The position numbers and the translations under genes are program-made. A stretch of 9,031 bases of DNA from Candidatus Woesearchaeota archaeon. GTDB taxonomy: Archaea; Nanobdellota; Nanobdellia; Woesearchaeales; UBA11576. The first letter of the stretch is position 1; the number at the start of each line of letters is the position of its first letter. Below are positions 1 through 6,408 of this stretch, one piece after another. The notes under the pieces were generated by a model, which was not told where the DNA came from, made no database searches, and saw only the letters and a program-made list of their open reading frames with translations. The stretch covers positions 1 through 9,031 of the forward strand of contig JALWQS010000013.1 in NCBI GenBank assembly GCA_027083015.1, read 5' to 3'.

Positions 1-2234
1 CTTCTAAAGTAGTTTGCTTTCAACCCTGATTTTTCGAATATGCCGATTATTTTTTTCTTGTTCTGTACTATTAGTGCGTTTGGCGTCATATTGATGATGT
101 TGTTCTGCACATAGAAGCAGAATGTTCCTCCTTTTTTCATTTTAGTAGCTACTTGTTTGAGGAATTTTTCTATGTTATTGACATATCCCAGACTTCCTTT
201 TGAGATGAAGACATCTATACGTTTTATTTCTTTTGGGATATTCCAGCTTTTTATCAGTTCTGTTTTTACTCTTTGGTCTTTTACGTATTCTTTGAATATC
301 TTTATTTCTTCTTCGCTTTTATCTATAGCATATATTTTTTTAAATGGTATCTTTTCTTTTATTAGTTTTCTTGTGAATCCTCCTACCCCACAGTCATAAT
401 CTATTATCGTGCTGTTTTTGTCTATATTGGTAAAACTGATTATTTTTTTGAATACTGGTTTTGGTATTGGTAGTTTATGCCATACATGATATGTTTTTGC
501 TAGTAGGTTTTTTCTTATTGTTATATATTTTTGTTCATAGAATATTTCTATTGCGAAGTATGCTGGTATTCCAAATGCGAGTAGTGATCCTGATATTCTC
601 AGTATATCTATTGCTCCGTGCGTTTGTGTTATGAACATATACATCAGGAATCCCATGAATCCTATGGTTATAAATGGTCCCCATTTTCCGAATGGTGTTT
701 TATATGGCCTTGGGTAGTTTGGTTTTTTGTATCTTAGTATGACTACTGCCAGCAGTACTGTTGAGTATAGTACTAATATTAGCGGTATTAGAAGGTGTAG
801 TAATGTTTCATAGCTTCCTGATCCTATGTATACGAGTACCATCAGTATTATCGTTTGGAATACTATCGATACATATGGGCTTTTGTGTTTTGGATGTATT
901 TTTGCGAATTGTACGAAGAATAGTTTGTCTTCCGCTAGTGCCATCAGCAGTCTTGGTGCAGTTACTATCCAACTTGCTACTGCACCTATTATAGATGTAC
1001 TTACTAGTAGTGTGAAGAGTATTTTTCCTGTTGTTCCGAAGAATTCTCCCCCCAAGTCTCTTAATGGTGCTGTTGACTCAGCATATTTTTGCCAGGGTAT
1101 TGTTCCCATTGCTGTAAATGCGAGTAGCAATGCAAATGTTGCTATTATTACTGTTCCTCCTATTAGGGCTTTTGGCATTGTTCTTTTAGGATTTTTTGTC
1201 TCTGCTGAAAGGAATATCGCGCTTTCCCACCCAAAAAATGTTTCTGATATGAAGAAGATTGCCAGGAGTATGTTTATTGCCGGATATACGAAGAATGGTG
1301 TGAAGTTTTCCATATTCAGCTCAAAGAATCCTGGTATTATTATTGATATTATAGTTATGATCGTTAGCAGTGCGAATCCTACAAGCATGTATGTTGATGT
1401 TTGCATTCCTCGATATGCGATGTAGTTAAAGATTATTATTAATCCTGCTGCTAGTGGTACATAGTATCCTGCGTATCTCATTGGTATGAGATACTGTAGT
1501 GCTCCTAGCATGAGCATTGCTATTGTTACTGATCCTGCTATTGATGTTGTCCATCCTATCACAAAGCTCCAGAACCTTCCATATGTTTGTTTTGCGAATT
1601 CATAGACTCCTCCTGCTTTTGGAAACATTGCTGTTAGTTCTGAGAAGCACATTGAGATGTACACGGCGATGAGTGATAGTATTGCCCATGATATTAATGA
1701 GGCAGGTCCTGCGTGTTTCGCTCCTGCAGCTGTCAGGAACCATATTCCTGTTCCCATTATTGAGTTTATCGTGATTAGAATTATTACTTTGAATGATAGG
1801 ATTCCTTTAAGTTCTTTTTCATGCGGTTGTACTTTTCTGATCTTTGTAGGTTTTATGTGTTCTCTCATACGCAGGAATCTCGGCATTCTTAATAGTTTTA
1901 CAAACCTTGCTCCTCGTGCGATGTATCTTATGCCTCTTAGCGCTTTTATGAATACTAAATATTCAATTCCCATGAATATCAGATTGAATGGTATTGTTGC
2001 TATGATATCTAACCAGTATTTTTTTATATAGCTCTTGAATTTTGGCATTTCTCTCCATCTATAGTAAAGATCCATACAGAATAACACTATGACAAATATG
2101 TCTAGTGTGTCTATAATTGTGTAGTATGCTGTTGCGTCGTAGAATATCTCTATTATGCTTGTTGTAAGAAGCAGAACTAGCGCGATGGGCATAATATTTT
2201 GTACTAGCTCATCTGTCTGGTTTATAGGTTTCAT
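1..2234 (-). CDS. Voltage-sensor-like / APC permease / SAM methyltransferase fusion protein (3' end cut by window)
   Basis: One uninterrupted frame of 744 codons runs from the ATG at 2234 off the window edge; I read it codon by codon and found no stop. Residues ~12-126 form four helices like a voltage sensor: an S2-like F52-x2-D55-x3-R59, an S3-like WLDIIATIPF with D76, and an S4-like helix with basic residues at 100, 103, 107, 110, 113, 116, 119 and 122. No pore helix or selectivity filter follows. Residues ~145-566 are an APC-family permease: helix 1 has the GTGI signature (161-164) and about 12 hydrophobic segments follow. Residues ~590-744+ are a Rossmann methyltransferase: IIDYDCGVGGF (610-620), D638 after strand 2, KKGGTFCFY (700-708). 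The first motif I glycine is Asp614. An in-frame TGA lies upstream at 2277-2279, and no other start codon lies between it and the ATG. Likely an inner-membrane importer of an amino acid or amine with a cytoplasmic enzyme; substrate unknown. Confidence 0.88.
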   Translation of the reverse strand, partial: MKPINQTDELVQNIMPIALVLLLTTSIIEIFYDATAYYTIIDTLDIFVIVLFCMDLYYRWREMPKFKSYIKKYWLDIIATIPFNLIFMGIEYLVFIKALRGIRYIARGARFVKLLRMPRFLRMREHIKPTKIRKVQPHEKELKGILSFKVIILITINSIMGTGIWFLTAAGAKHAGPASLISWAILSLIAVYISMCFSELTAMFPKAGGVYEFAKQTYGRFWSFVIGWTTSIAGSVTIAMLMLGALQYLIPMRYAGYYVPLAAGLIIIFNYIAYRGMQTSTYMLVGFALLTIITIISIIIPGFFELNMENFTPFFVYPAINILLAIFFISETFFGWESAIFLSAETKNPKRTMPKALIGGTVIIATFALLLAFTAMGTIPWQKYAESTAPLRDLGGEFFGTTGKILFTLLVSTSIIGAVASWIVTAPRLLMALAEDKLFFVQFAKIHPKHKSPYVSIVFQTIILMVLVYIGSGSYETLLHLLIPLILVLYSTVLLAVVILRYKKPNYPRPYKTPFGKWGPFITIGFMGFLMYMFITQTHGAIDILRISGSLLAFGIPAYFAIEIFYEQKYITIRKNLLAKTYHVWHKLPIPKPVFKKIISFTNIDKNSTIIDYDCGVGGFTRKLIKEKIPFKKIYAIDKSEEEIKIFKEYVKDQRVKTELIKSWNIPKEIKRIDVFISKGSLGYVNNIEKFLKQVATKMKKGGTFCFYVQNNIINMTPNALIVQNKKKIIGIFEKSGLKANYFR

Positions 2235-2264
2235 ACGATTTTTCGTTATACTAAAAGTTACTTG

Positions 2265-2274
2265 TTTTTTATAT
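2265..2274 (-). promoter_or_regulatory. TATA box for the permease fusion gene
   Basis: On the minus strand this reads ATATAAAAAA. Its centre is about 35 bases before the ATG at 2234, so transcription would begin roughly 10 bases before the start codon. That gives a nearly leaderless mRNA, as is common in archaea, and fits the absence of a Shine-Dalgarno site before this gene. A second AT-rich box (TATTTATATAAAAT, minus strand, 2377-2390) could give a longer leader that includes the hairpin at 2286-2342. The choice between them is inference. Confidence 0.45.
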
Positions 2275-2285
2275 GTTCAAGACAC

Positions 2286-2342
2286 CGCCAATCATTGGGC
2301 TCTGAAATCGTAGACTTTGTGTCTTTAGATCCCTGTTCGGCG
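2286..2342. other. Three-tier potential RNA hairpin in the 203-base spacer before the permease fusion
   Basis: The spacer 2235-2437 holds no gene I can recognise. Within it a GC-richer stretch can fold into stacked helices: CGCC 2286-2289 with GGCG 2339-2342; GGGCTCT 2297-2303 with AGATCCC 2327-2333 (6 of 7 paired); and AGAC 2312-2315 with GTCT 2321-2324 around a 5-base loop. The strand is uncertain. On the minus strand it could be a leader of the permease mRNA started from the distal AT box at 2377-2390. On the plus strand it is followed by a T-rich run at 2349-2354, and an AT box precedes it, so a small independent RNA is possible. It does not fit a tRNA, and I could not match it to a box C/D or H/ACA guide RNA. 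Confidence 0.3.
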
Positions 2343-2437
2343 TTCATATTTTTTATTAGGACTGATAACCCGATGAATTTTATATAAATATTTCGTTACT
2401 TTATAGGCTGTTTATGAAAGATTAGTTTTTTCTATAT

Positions 2438-3484
2438 TTATCTGGTCTGTATCGCTTCTTCTAACTGTTCCAGAAACTTGTCGAAATCTTCTTCTTGTAT
2501 GCACGCTCCGCATGCGTGTTCGTGTCCTCCGCCGTATCCTCTTACTCCTTTGAGTGCTTTCTCAAGCGCTTTTGCGATGTTGATGTTCGCTCCGCTTCTT
2601 AGCGAGCTTTTTACTTCTCCTGATTTCACTCTTCCCACTATTATCACTTTGTCGGGGAACCTGTATAATAGTTCGTTGGCTAGTTCTCCTGAGAAGCTCA
2701 TCTTGTTCTCTTGATATTTAACCAATAATATTTTTTTCTTAGAGACTTTTTTCATCGCATATTCTAATAGCTCTTCGTATAGCTTGTCTATCTTTTCAAA
2801 CCTTCTGAGTATGTATCTTGCTTGTGCTGTTTCTCCGTTCAGCAGTTCGTATGGCGTCTTTATTCTTGTCAGTATCTTCACGCATTTCATCACTTCTTGT
2901 GTCGGTCCTTTTAGTATGAAATTGAATATTCTTACCAGTCTTGATAGTGGTGTGTCAAACAGTGCTTTTTCTGGTTTGTCTGTATCTTTCGGTAATAGTT
3001 CTGGGTATTTTCCTGAGAATTCTTTTGTGACTTCGCTTAATTGCCAGTCTCCTACGATGCCTGTTGCTGCTATCCATAGGTCATCTTTGTTTTCTATCAC
3101 GTGATAGCAGAGTTCTGACACACATACGTTGTCGTCTTTGTTTTCTGTTCTTGGGTTGAAGTATTTTACTCCTTTGATCTCTGCTGGTCCGTGATGATCA
3201 ACCCATATGATCGGTATCTTTCTGAACTCATCTACGAAGTCTTCTGTCAGTATCGCCAGGTCTAGTATGAATATCTTGTCTGGTTGGTATTCTTTTACTA
3301 CTTTGAAGAACCTTTCATCTACTTTTGGTTGTGATTTTACGCATACGCCTTTTCCTTCTTTTTTGTACCTGTATAATTGTAGAAAACTGCATAGTCCGTC
3401 TGCATCGTCATGAAAGAAGTATATTGGTCTTTTACAGTTGTCTAGTTCTTCAAGAATTTGTTTGTATTGTCCCTTGTTTAGCAT
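2438..3484 (-). CDS. DHH/DHHA1 family phosphoesterase (RecJ/NrnA-like nuclease superfamily)
   Basis: The 348-residue product from the ATG at 3484 carries the full DHH metal-binding set. Motif I is HDDADG (25-30), motif II is ILDLA (Asp75), the DHH motif is in WVDHHGP (96-98), and motif IV is GIVGDW (Asp146). The C-terminal DHHA1 substrate-binding domain ends with GYGGGHEHACG (GGGH at 318-321). Family members are Mn-dependent phosphodiesterases that degrade single-stranded DNA, short oligonucleotides (nanoRNA) or cyclic dinucleotides. The two-domain length fits archaeal RecJ-like or NrnA-like proteins more than bacterial RecJ, which has an added OB fold. A longer frame from a TTG at 3526 was rejected: its 14 extra residues are non-conserved-looking and encoded by a T-rich promoter-like stretch. 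The gene stands apart from its neighbours (180 bases behind the lipoprotein gene), so it is probably transcribed alone. The exact substrate cannot be read from the sequence. Confidence 0.9.
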   Translation of the reverse strand: MLNKGQYKQILEELDNCKRPIYFFHDDADGLCSFLQLYRYKKEGKGVCVKSQPKVDERFFKVVKEYQPDKIFILDLAILTEDFVDEFRKIPIIWVDHHGPAEIKGVKYFNPRTENKDDNVCVSELCYHVIENKDDLWIAATGIVGDWQLSEVTKEFSGKYPELLPKDTDKPEKALFDTPLSRLVRIFNFILKGPTQEVMKCVKILTRIKTPYELLNGETAQARYILRRFEKIDKLYEELLEYAMKKVSKKKILLVKYQENKMSFSGELANELLYRFPDKVIIVGRVKSGEVKSSLRSGANINIAKALEKALKGVRGYGGGHEHACGACIQEEDFDKFLEQLEEAIQTR

Positions 3485-3497
3485 GTTTATGACCAAG

Positions 3498-3540
3498 ATA
3501 AAAAAATAAAAATCGGCTAAACACAACCCCGTATTTAACC
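3498..3540 (-). promoter_or_regulatory. T-rich tract and TATA-like box between lipoprotein and DHH genes
   Basis: On the minus strand GGTTAAATAC (3531-3540) resembles an archaeal TATA box about 50 bases before the DHH gene's ATG. It is followed by a TTTTTATTTTTTTATC run ending near 3498. The T-run could terminate the transcript from the upstream envelope genes, or simply lie in the short DHH leader. A second AT box (ATATTTAAATAG, about 3566-3577) lies further upstream. Which element acts as promoter or terminator is inference from base content only. Confidence 0.3.
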
Positions 3541-3664
3541 TGTATTACTTGGATTTTTTCTACTATTTAAATATTTCCTATTTATAAATAGTCTTTGAAA
3601 CTGTTGTTTTTGGCCTTCTTAAGCAGTTTATCTGCTTCTCGCAAGAATACGTCGGATCTTATTT

Positions 3665-4270
3665 TTAGGCAGGTCCTTCTGTTTTTAGTCCTCTCTTTTC
3701 TTGGATGCATAGTTCAAATTCTCTGTTCTTTTTCCATTGGCATTTGCCTTCTACGCATCCGCATTTTATGTCTTTATAGCATGAGTATTCTTCTTTGTAT
3801 TCGCAGGTCGTAAATACTGGTTCTGCATCTCTTGGTTGGCATATTATTCCTGAACACCCTCCTGTTATGCAGTCTTTGTCGCTTGAGCATTCTTCTTTCT
3901 CTGTTTCTGTACTTTTTCCGAAGCATCTGTTGTTCTTGCATCTTTGTCCTGGTTTGCAGTCAAAGTCCATCACACATTCGTATGTCTGTTGGCATTTGTT
4001 GTCTATACATTTTATTACCATATTTCCGTCTATTCCTGTGCAGAAGTCTGGGCATTGTTTTGTCTTGTCCACGTTCAGATCGTAATATACTTTGTTGCCT
4101 ATGAAGCAGTTGTTTGTCGCTTTGTCTATCCCTCCGCATACGCAGTCTTCATCTACTTCGCAGCTGTTGGGTGGTGGTAGTTTTTCTGTGTGTCTCTTTT
4201 CTGCTTCTTCGCATCCTGCTAATATTACCAGTACTGTTATGATAAGGATTATGAGGATTGTCTTTTTCAT
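3665..4270 (-). CDS. Cysteine-rich predicted lipoprotein (eight-cysteine-cluster-like C-terminus)
   Basis: This is a 201-residue predicted lipoprotein. The basic MKK start and a hydrophobic stretch (4-16) lead to the lipobox ILAGC with Cys20 as the lipidated residue, followed by an acidic/proline linker. The remainder holds 22 further cysteines at 37, 43, 45, 55, 73, 77, 88, 93, 99, 105, 111, 116, 128, 134, 139, 144, 156, 164, 170, 172, 177 and 188, in repeated C-x(3)-D-x-DC units. An even count outside the lipobox suits 11 disulfides. The tail, with GGCSG, TTCEY, CGC and KCQW, resembles the 'eight-cysteine-cluster' domain of secreted archaeal and bacterial proteins; this is from memory and not searched. 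A GAGG site precedes the ATG. It follows the secreted transglutaminase gene by 80 bases, suggesting a shared envelope role. The protein should sit outside the membrane. Function is unknown. Confidence 0.85.
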   Translation of the reverse strand: MKKTILIILIITVLVILAGCEEAEKRHTEKLPPPNSCEVDEDCVCGGIDKATNNCFIGNKVYYDLNVDKTKQCPDFCTGIDGNMVIKCIDNKCQQTYECVMDFDCKPGQRCKNNRCFGKSTETEKEECSSDKDCITGGCSGIICQPRDAEPVFTTCEYKEEYSCYKDIKCGCVEGKCQWKKNREFELCIQEKRGLKTEGPA

Positions 4271-4274
4271 CTTG

Positions 4275-4279
4275 CCTCT
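4275..4279 (-). promoter_or_regulatory. Shine-Dalgarno site of the lipoprotein gene
   Basis: AGAGG on the minus strand lies 4 bases before the ATG at 4270 and pairs with the CCUCC core of archaeal 16S rRNA. Most other starts in this window have no such site, so it supports translation of this gene from within a longer transcript, probably shared with the transglutaminase gene upstream. Confidence 0.45.
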
Positions 4280-4350
4280 GATGTTATCTTCTTATGTCTG
4301 CTAACTGTTCTTCTGTATGTTTCTATTTTCTGTAACTGTTCTGTGGTTCT

Positions 4351-6357
4351 TTATGATTTAAATATGTTTCTTAGTTTTTTGTCCAGTTGTTTCAGGAATA
4401 TGATCATCTTTTGTCCGAATGTTACGTTTATGAGGTTTATCTCTTTCTCTTCTTTTAGTGTGTGCAGTTTACCGTTCTTGTCATAATAGTTGATCTTTAT
4501 CACGAACTTGTTGGGTTTTGTCGTCAGGTCTTCAGAGTTCAGTGAGAATACGTATCTTTTGTCGCCTGTTAATTCTTTTTCTTCCAGTCTTTCTTTGCTT
4601 CCTGCTGCGTCAAACTCTAATGTCATATTTACCGGCTCTGATTCGCTTCGTTTCTTCACCAGGAATGAGAACTTGTAGTCTTTTTGGTATTCTATAGTCT
4701 TTGGGAAGTCATATTCTTCTATGCTGATGTTTGGTTCGTCCATGATTTTTAGGTCGTAGAATGTTGTTTTTGAGATGTCTTTTCCTGTTACTGAAAACTT
4801 TATCTTATTGATTCCTGCTTTTGGTCTTTTGATCTTTTGTTTGAAGGTCGCTTCTTGTGCTATTGCCAGTCCTTCTTCTTCACACTCGTCGAAAAAGCAG
4901 AAGTTGAGTGTTTTGAAGGGGTAGTTTCCTGTGTTCTTCACTTTGCATGTGACTATTGGTTCTTCGTACACGTAATACTCTCCTGCATCGCATGTTATTT
5001 CTATCTCTTTTGCGTAGGTCTTGCTTTTTTCGTCTTCTTCCCACGCGTCTTTTACCATCTGCATCTCTTCTTTGCTGAAAACTGTCGCTTCTGGTGTAAC
5101 ATCGAAACTGGTTTTTGCTGTCGTGTTCATTATGGTGCCTGCCATCAGCGGAAATTCGTATGTGTATCCTTCCTCAAGGTTTGGATCGACTCTTACCAGC
5201 CAGTACACGCTTTTTGTCTCTTTAGGTTTTAAGTATACGGCTTTCATATTTCCTTCAGGCACTTCCAGCTCTTTTATGTTTGACAGATACACGAATGTTG
5301 ATACGTAGCTGTCTATCTTGTTTGTGATGTCTGCTTCTATCAGGTTGTATGATCCTATGCCTGTCGTTTTCTGTACTGCGCTTAGTTTTAGGTTTACTGG
5401 GTCGCTTGTTTTTCCTTTGTGGTCTAAGGTCTTGGCATTGACTTCTATGTCTTTTGTTATCACGTCTATATCTCTTCCTAACCATTGGTATTGTACGCTT
5501 GGGGCTGCTGAGTCTTTGTTCTCCTGAAATTTTATGTGTGTTGGATCTATCCAACCGTATTGTGCGTATGTCACGTCGAAAGGCACCCATCCGCTTTTTG
5601 GGAAATATACTTCTGCCCATCCGTGTCCTCCCCAGTTTTTCGGGAACAATGGTGAGTCTGTGTATGCTACTCCTGATACGAACTTTGCTGGTATGCCTAC
5701 TGCTCTTAGTAATGCTATGAATATTGTTGTTATTTCATCGCATACTCCGTTCCTGTTCTTGAGTGTCCATGATGCGCTTTGGCTTGCTTTTGCTGTCAGA
5801 GTTGATAGGTTGTAGTTTATGTTTTTTCTTGTCCATTCTGCTGTCTTGAATACGACGCCGTAAAGGTCTGTCTCTCCAGCTGCGATCTTTGATGCTTGTG
5901 CTGTTATTGCTGGGTCTCCTGAATCTATCGTCTTGCTAGGTTTGAGATATATCTTTATGTTCTCTGGGACGTTCCTTATGGGGAATCCTTCTTCTTTTAC
6001 TTTAACTCTTTTGTTCTTTGTCTGTACTCTGGTCTTTAACCTGAAGAATATGTTTCCTGATAAATCTCCTTTCCATCTGAACAGGTATTGATCTCCTGTT
6101 TTTTCTGGTTTTGGTTCTGCGCTTTCTCTCAGTATTGTCTGTGTTTCTGTCTCTTTTGGTACAAAGCTGAGGTTCGCTTCTATATTATCCAGATAGGAGT
6201 TCATTCCTGTTCTTATGACTGTTACTCCTGATGTTACTTCTGTATCTGCGGTTATTGTTTCTGAAGTGTATGGCCATTCTGCTCCTGACGCCTGTATTGT
6301 TGGTATTGTCAAAAGGATAATCATTGCTAGAAATAGTGTTATGGCGCCTCTCTTCAT
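4351..6357 (-). CDS. Secreted transglutaminase-like protein with C-terminal beta-sandwich modules
   Basis: From the ATG at 6357 the product has 668 residues. MKR followed by a hydrophobic stretch (5-22) and ASGA is a signal peptide or N-terminal anchor. A transglutaminase-like (papain fold) core spans ~170-275: NGVCDE with Cys206, GGHGWAEVYF with His245 and PFDVTY with Asp261 form the complete catalytic triad. The N-terminal ~140 residues and the C-terminal half look like beta-sandwich, Ig/CARDB-type modules (around 450-545 and 545-645). Cys456/471 and Cys487/492 could form disulfides, as expected outside the cell. Family members act as cysteine proteases, peptide ligases or crosslinkers; the reaction here is undetermined. 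A GTG start at 6378 would add seven residues and place the start inside a hairpin, so I prefer the ATG. No C-terminal membrane helix is seen; the tail is basic and amphipathic. The neighbouring downstream gene is also exported. Confidence 0.88.
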   Translation of the reverse strand: MKRGAITLFLAMIILLTIPTIQASGAEWPYTSETITADTEVTSGVTVIRTGMNSYLDNIEANLSFVPKETETQTILRESAEPKPEKTGDQYLFRWKGDLSGNIFFRLKTRVQTKNKRVKVKEEGFPIRNVPENIKIYLKPSKTIDSGDPAITAQASKIAAGETDLYGVVFKTAEWTRKNINYNLSTLTAKASQSASWTLKNRNGVCDEITTIFIALLRAVGIPAKFVSGVAYTDSPLFPKNWGGHGWAEVYFPKSGWVPFDVTYAQYGWIDPTHIKFQENKDSAAPSVQYQWLGRDIDVITKDIEVNAKTLDHKGKTSDPVNLKLSAVQKTTGIGSYNLIEADITNKIDSYVSTFVYLSNIKELEVPEGNMKAVYLKPKETKSVYWLVRVDPNLEEGYTYEFPLMAGTIMNTTAKTSFDVTPEATVFSKEEMQMVKDAWEEDEKSKTYAKEIEITCDAGEYYVYEEPIVTCKVKNTGNYPFKTLNFCFFDECEEEGLAIAQEATFKQKIKRPKAGINKIKFSVTGKDISKTTFYDLKIMDEPNISIEEYDFPKTIEYQKDYKFSFLVKKRSESEPVNMTLEFDAAGSKERLEEKELTGDKRYVFSLNSEDLTTKPNKFVIKINYYDKNGKLHTLKEEKEINLINVTFGQKMIIFLKQLDKKLRNIFKS

Positions 6358-6372
6358 TTTAGGATGATGTAT

Positions 6373-6387
6373 CAGCACTATGTGCTG
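6373..6387. repeat. Perfect inverted repeat between tRNA and transglutaminase gene
   Basis: CAGCAC (6373-6378) and GTGCTG (6382-6387) form a perfect 6-bp stem around TAT. It lies 15 bases upstream of the preferred ATG of the transglutaminase gene and contains the alternative GTG start. Possible roles are an operator, an mRNA 5' hairpin or a processing signal downstream of the tRNA. No evidence separates these. Confidence 0.4.
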
Positions 6388-6390
6388 TTG

Positions 6391-6396
6391 AAAAAA
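6391..6396 (-). terminator. T6 tract after the tRNA
   Basis: The minus strand has TTTTTT beginning 13 bases beyond the discriminator base of the tRNA. Oligo-T runs are the usual archaeal intrinsic termination signal, so this is a candidate tRNA terminator. It would separate the tRNA transcript from the transglutaminase gene. Confidence 0.4.
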
Positions 6397-6408
6397 TAGT
6401 GTGGGGTA

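Noticed and set aside
826..1425. 199-codon plus-strand frame
   Set aside because: It lies antisense inside the permease part of the fusion gene, has no domain signature, and its residue pattern is explained as the complement of the GCA/GGA/ATA-rich minus-strand codons.
1657..2031. 124-codon plus-strand frame
   Set aside because: Antisense shadow of the voltage-sensor and first permease helices, which carry clear family motifs on the minus strand.
2281..2358. tRNA, box C/D or H/ACA guide RNA in the spacer
   Set aside because: No T-arm consensus on either strand; isolated CTGA and GATGA matches are not in C-D'-C'-D order and spacing; no ACA directly after the stem.
3485..3526. N-terminal extension of the DHH protein from a TTG
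   Set aside because: The extra residues come from a T-rich promoter-like stretch and an ATG at 3484 fits the usual start of the domain.
6358..6378. GTG start for the transglutaminase protein
   Set aside because: The ATG at 6357 gives a standard signal peptide (MKR plus hydrophobic core), while the GTG lies within the inverted repeat.
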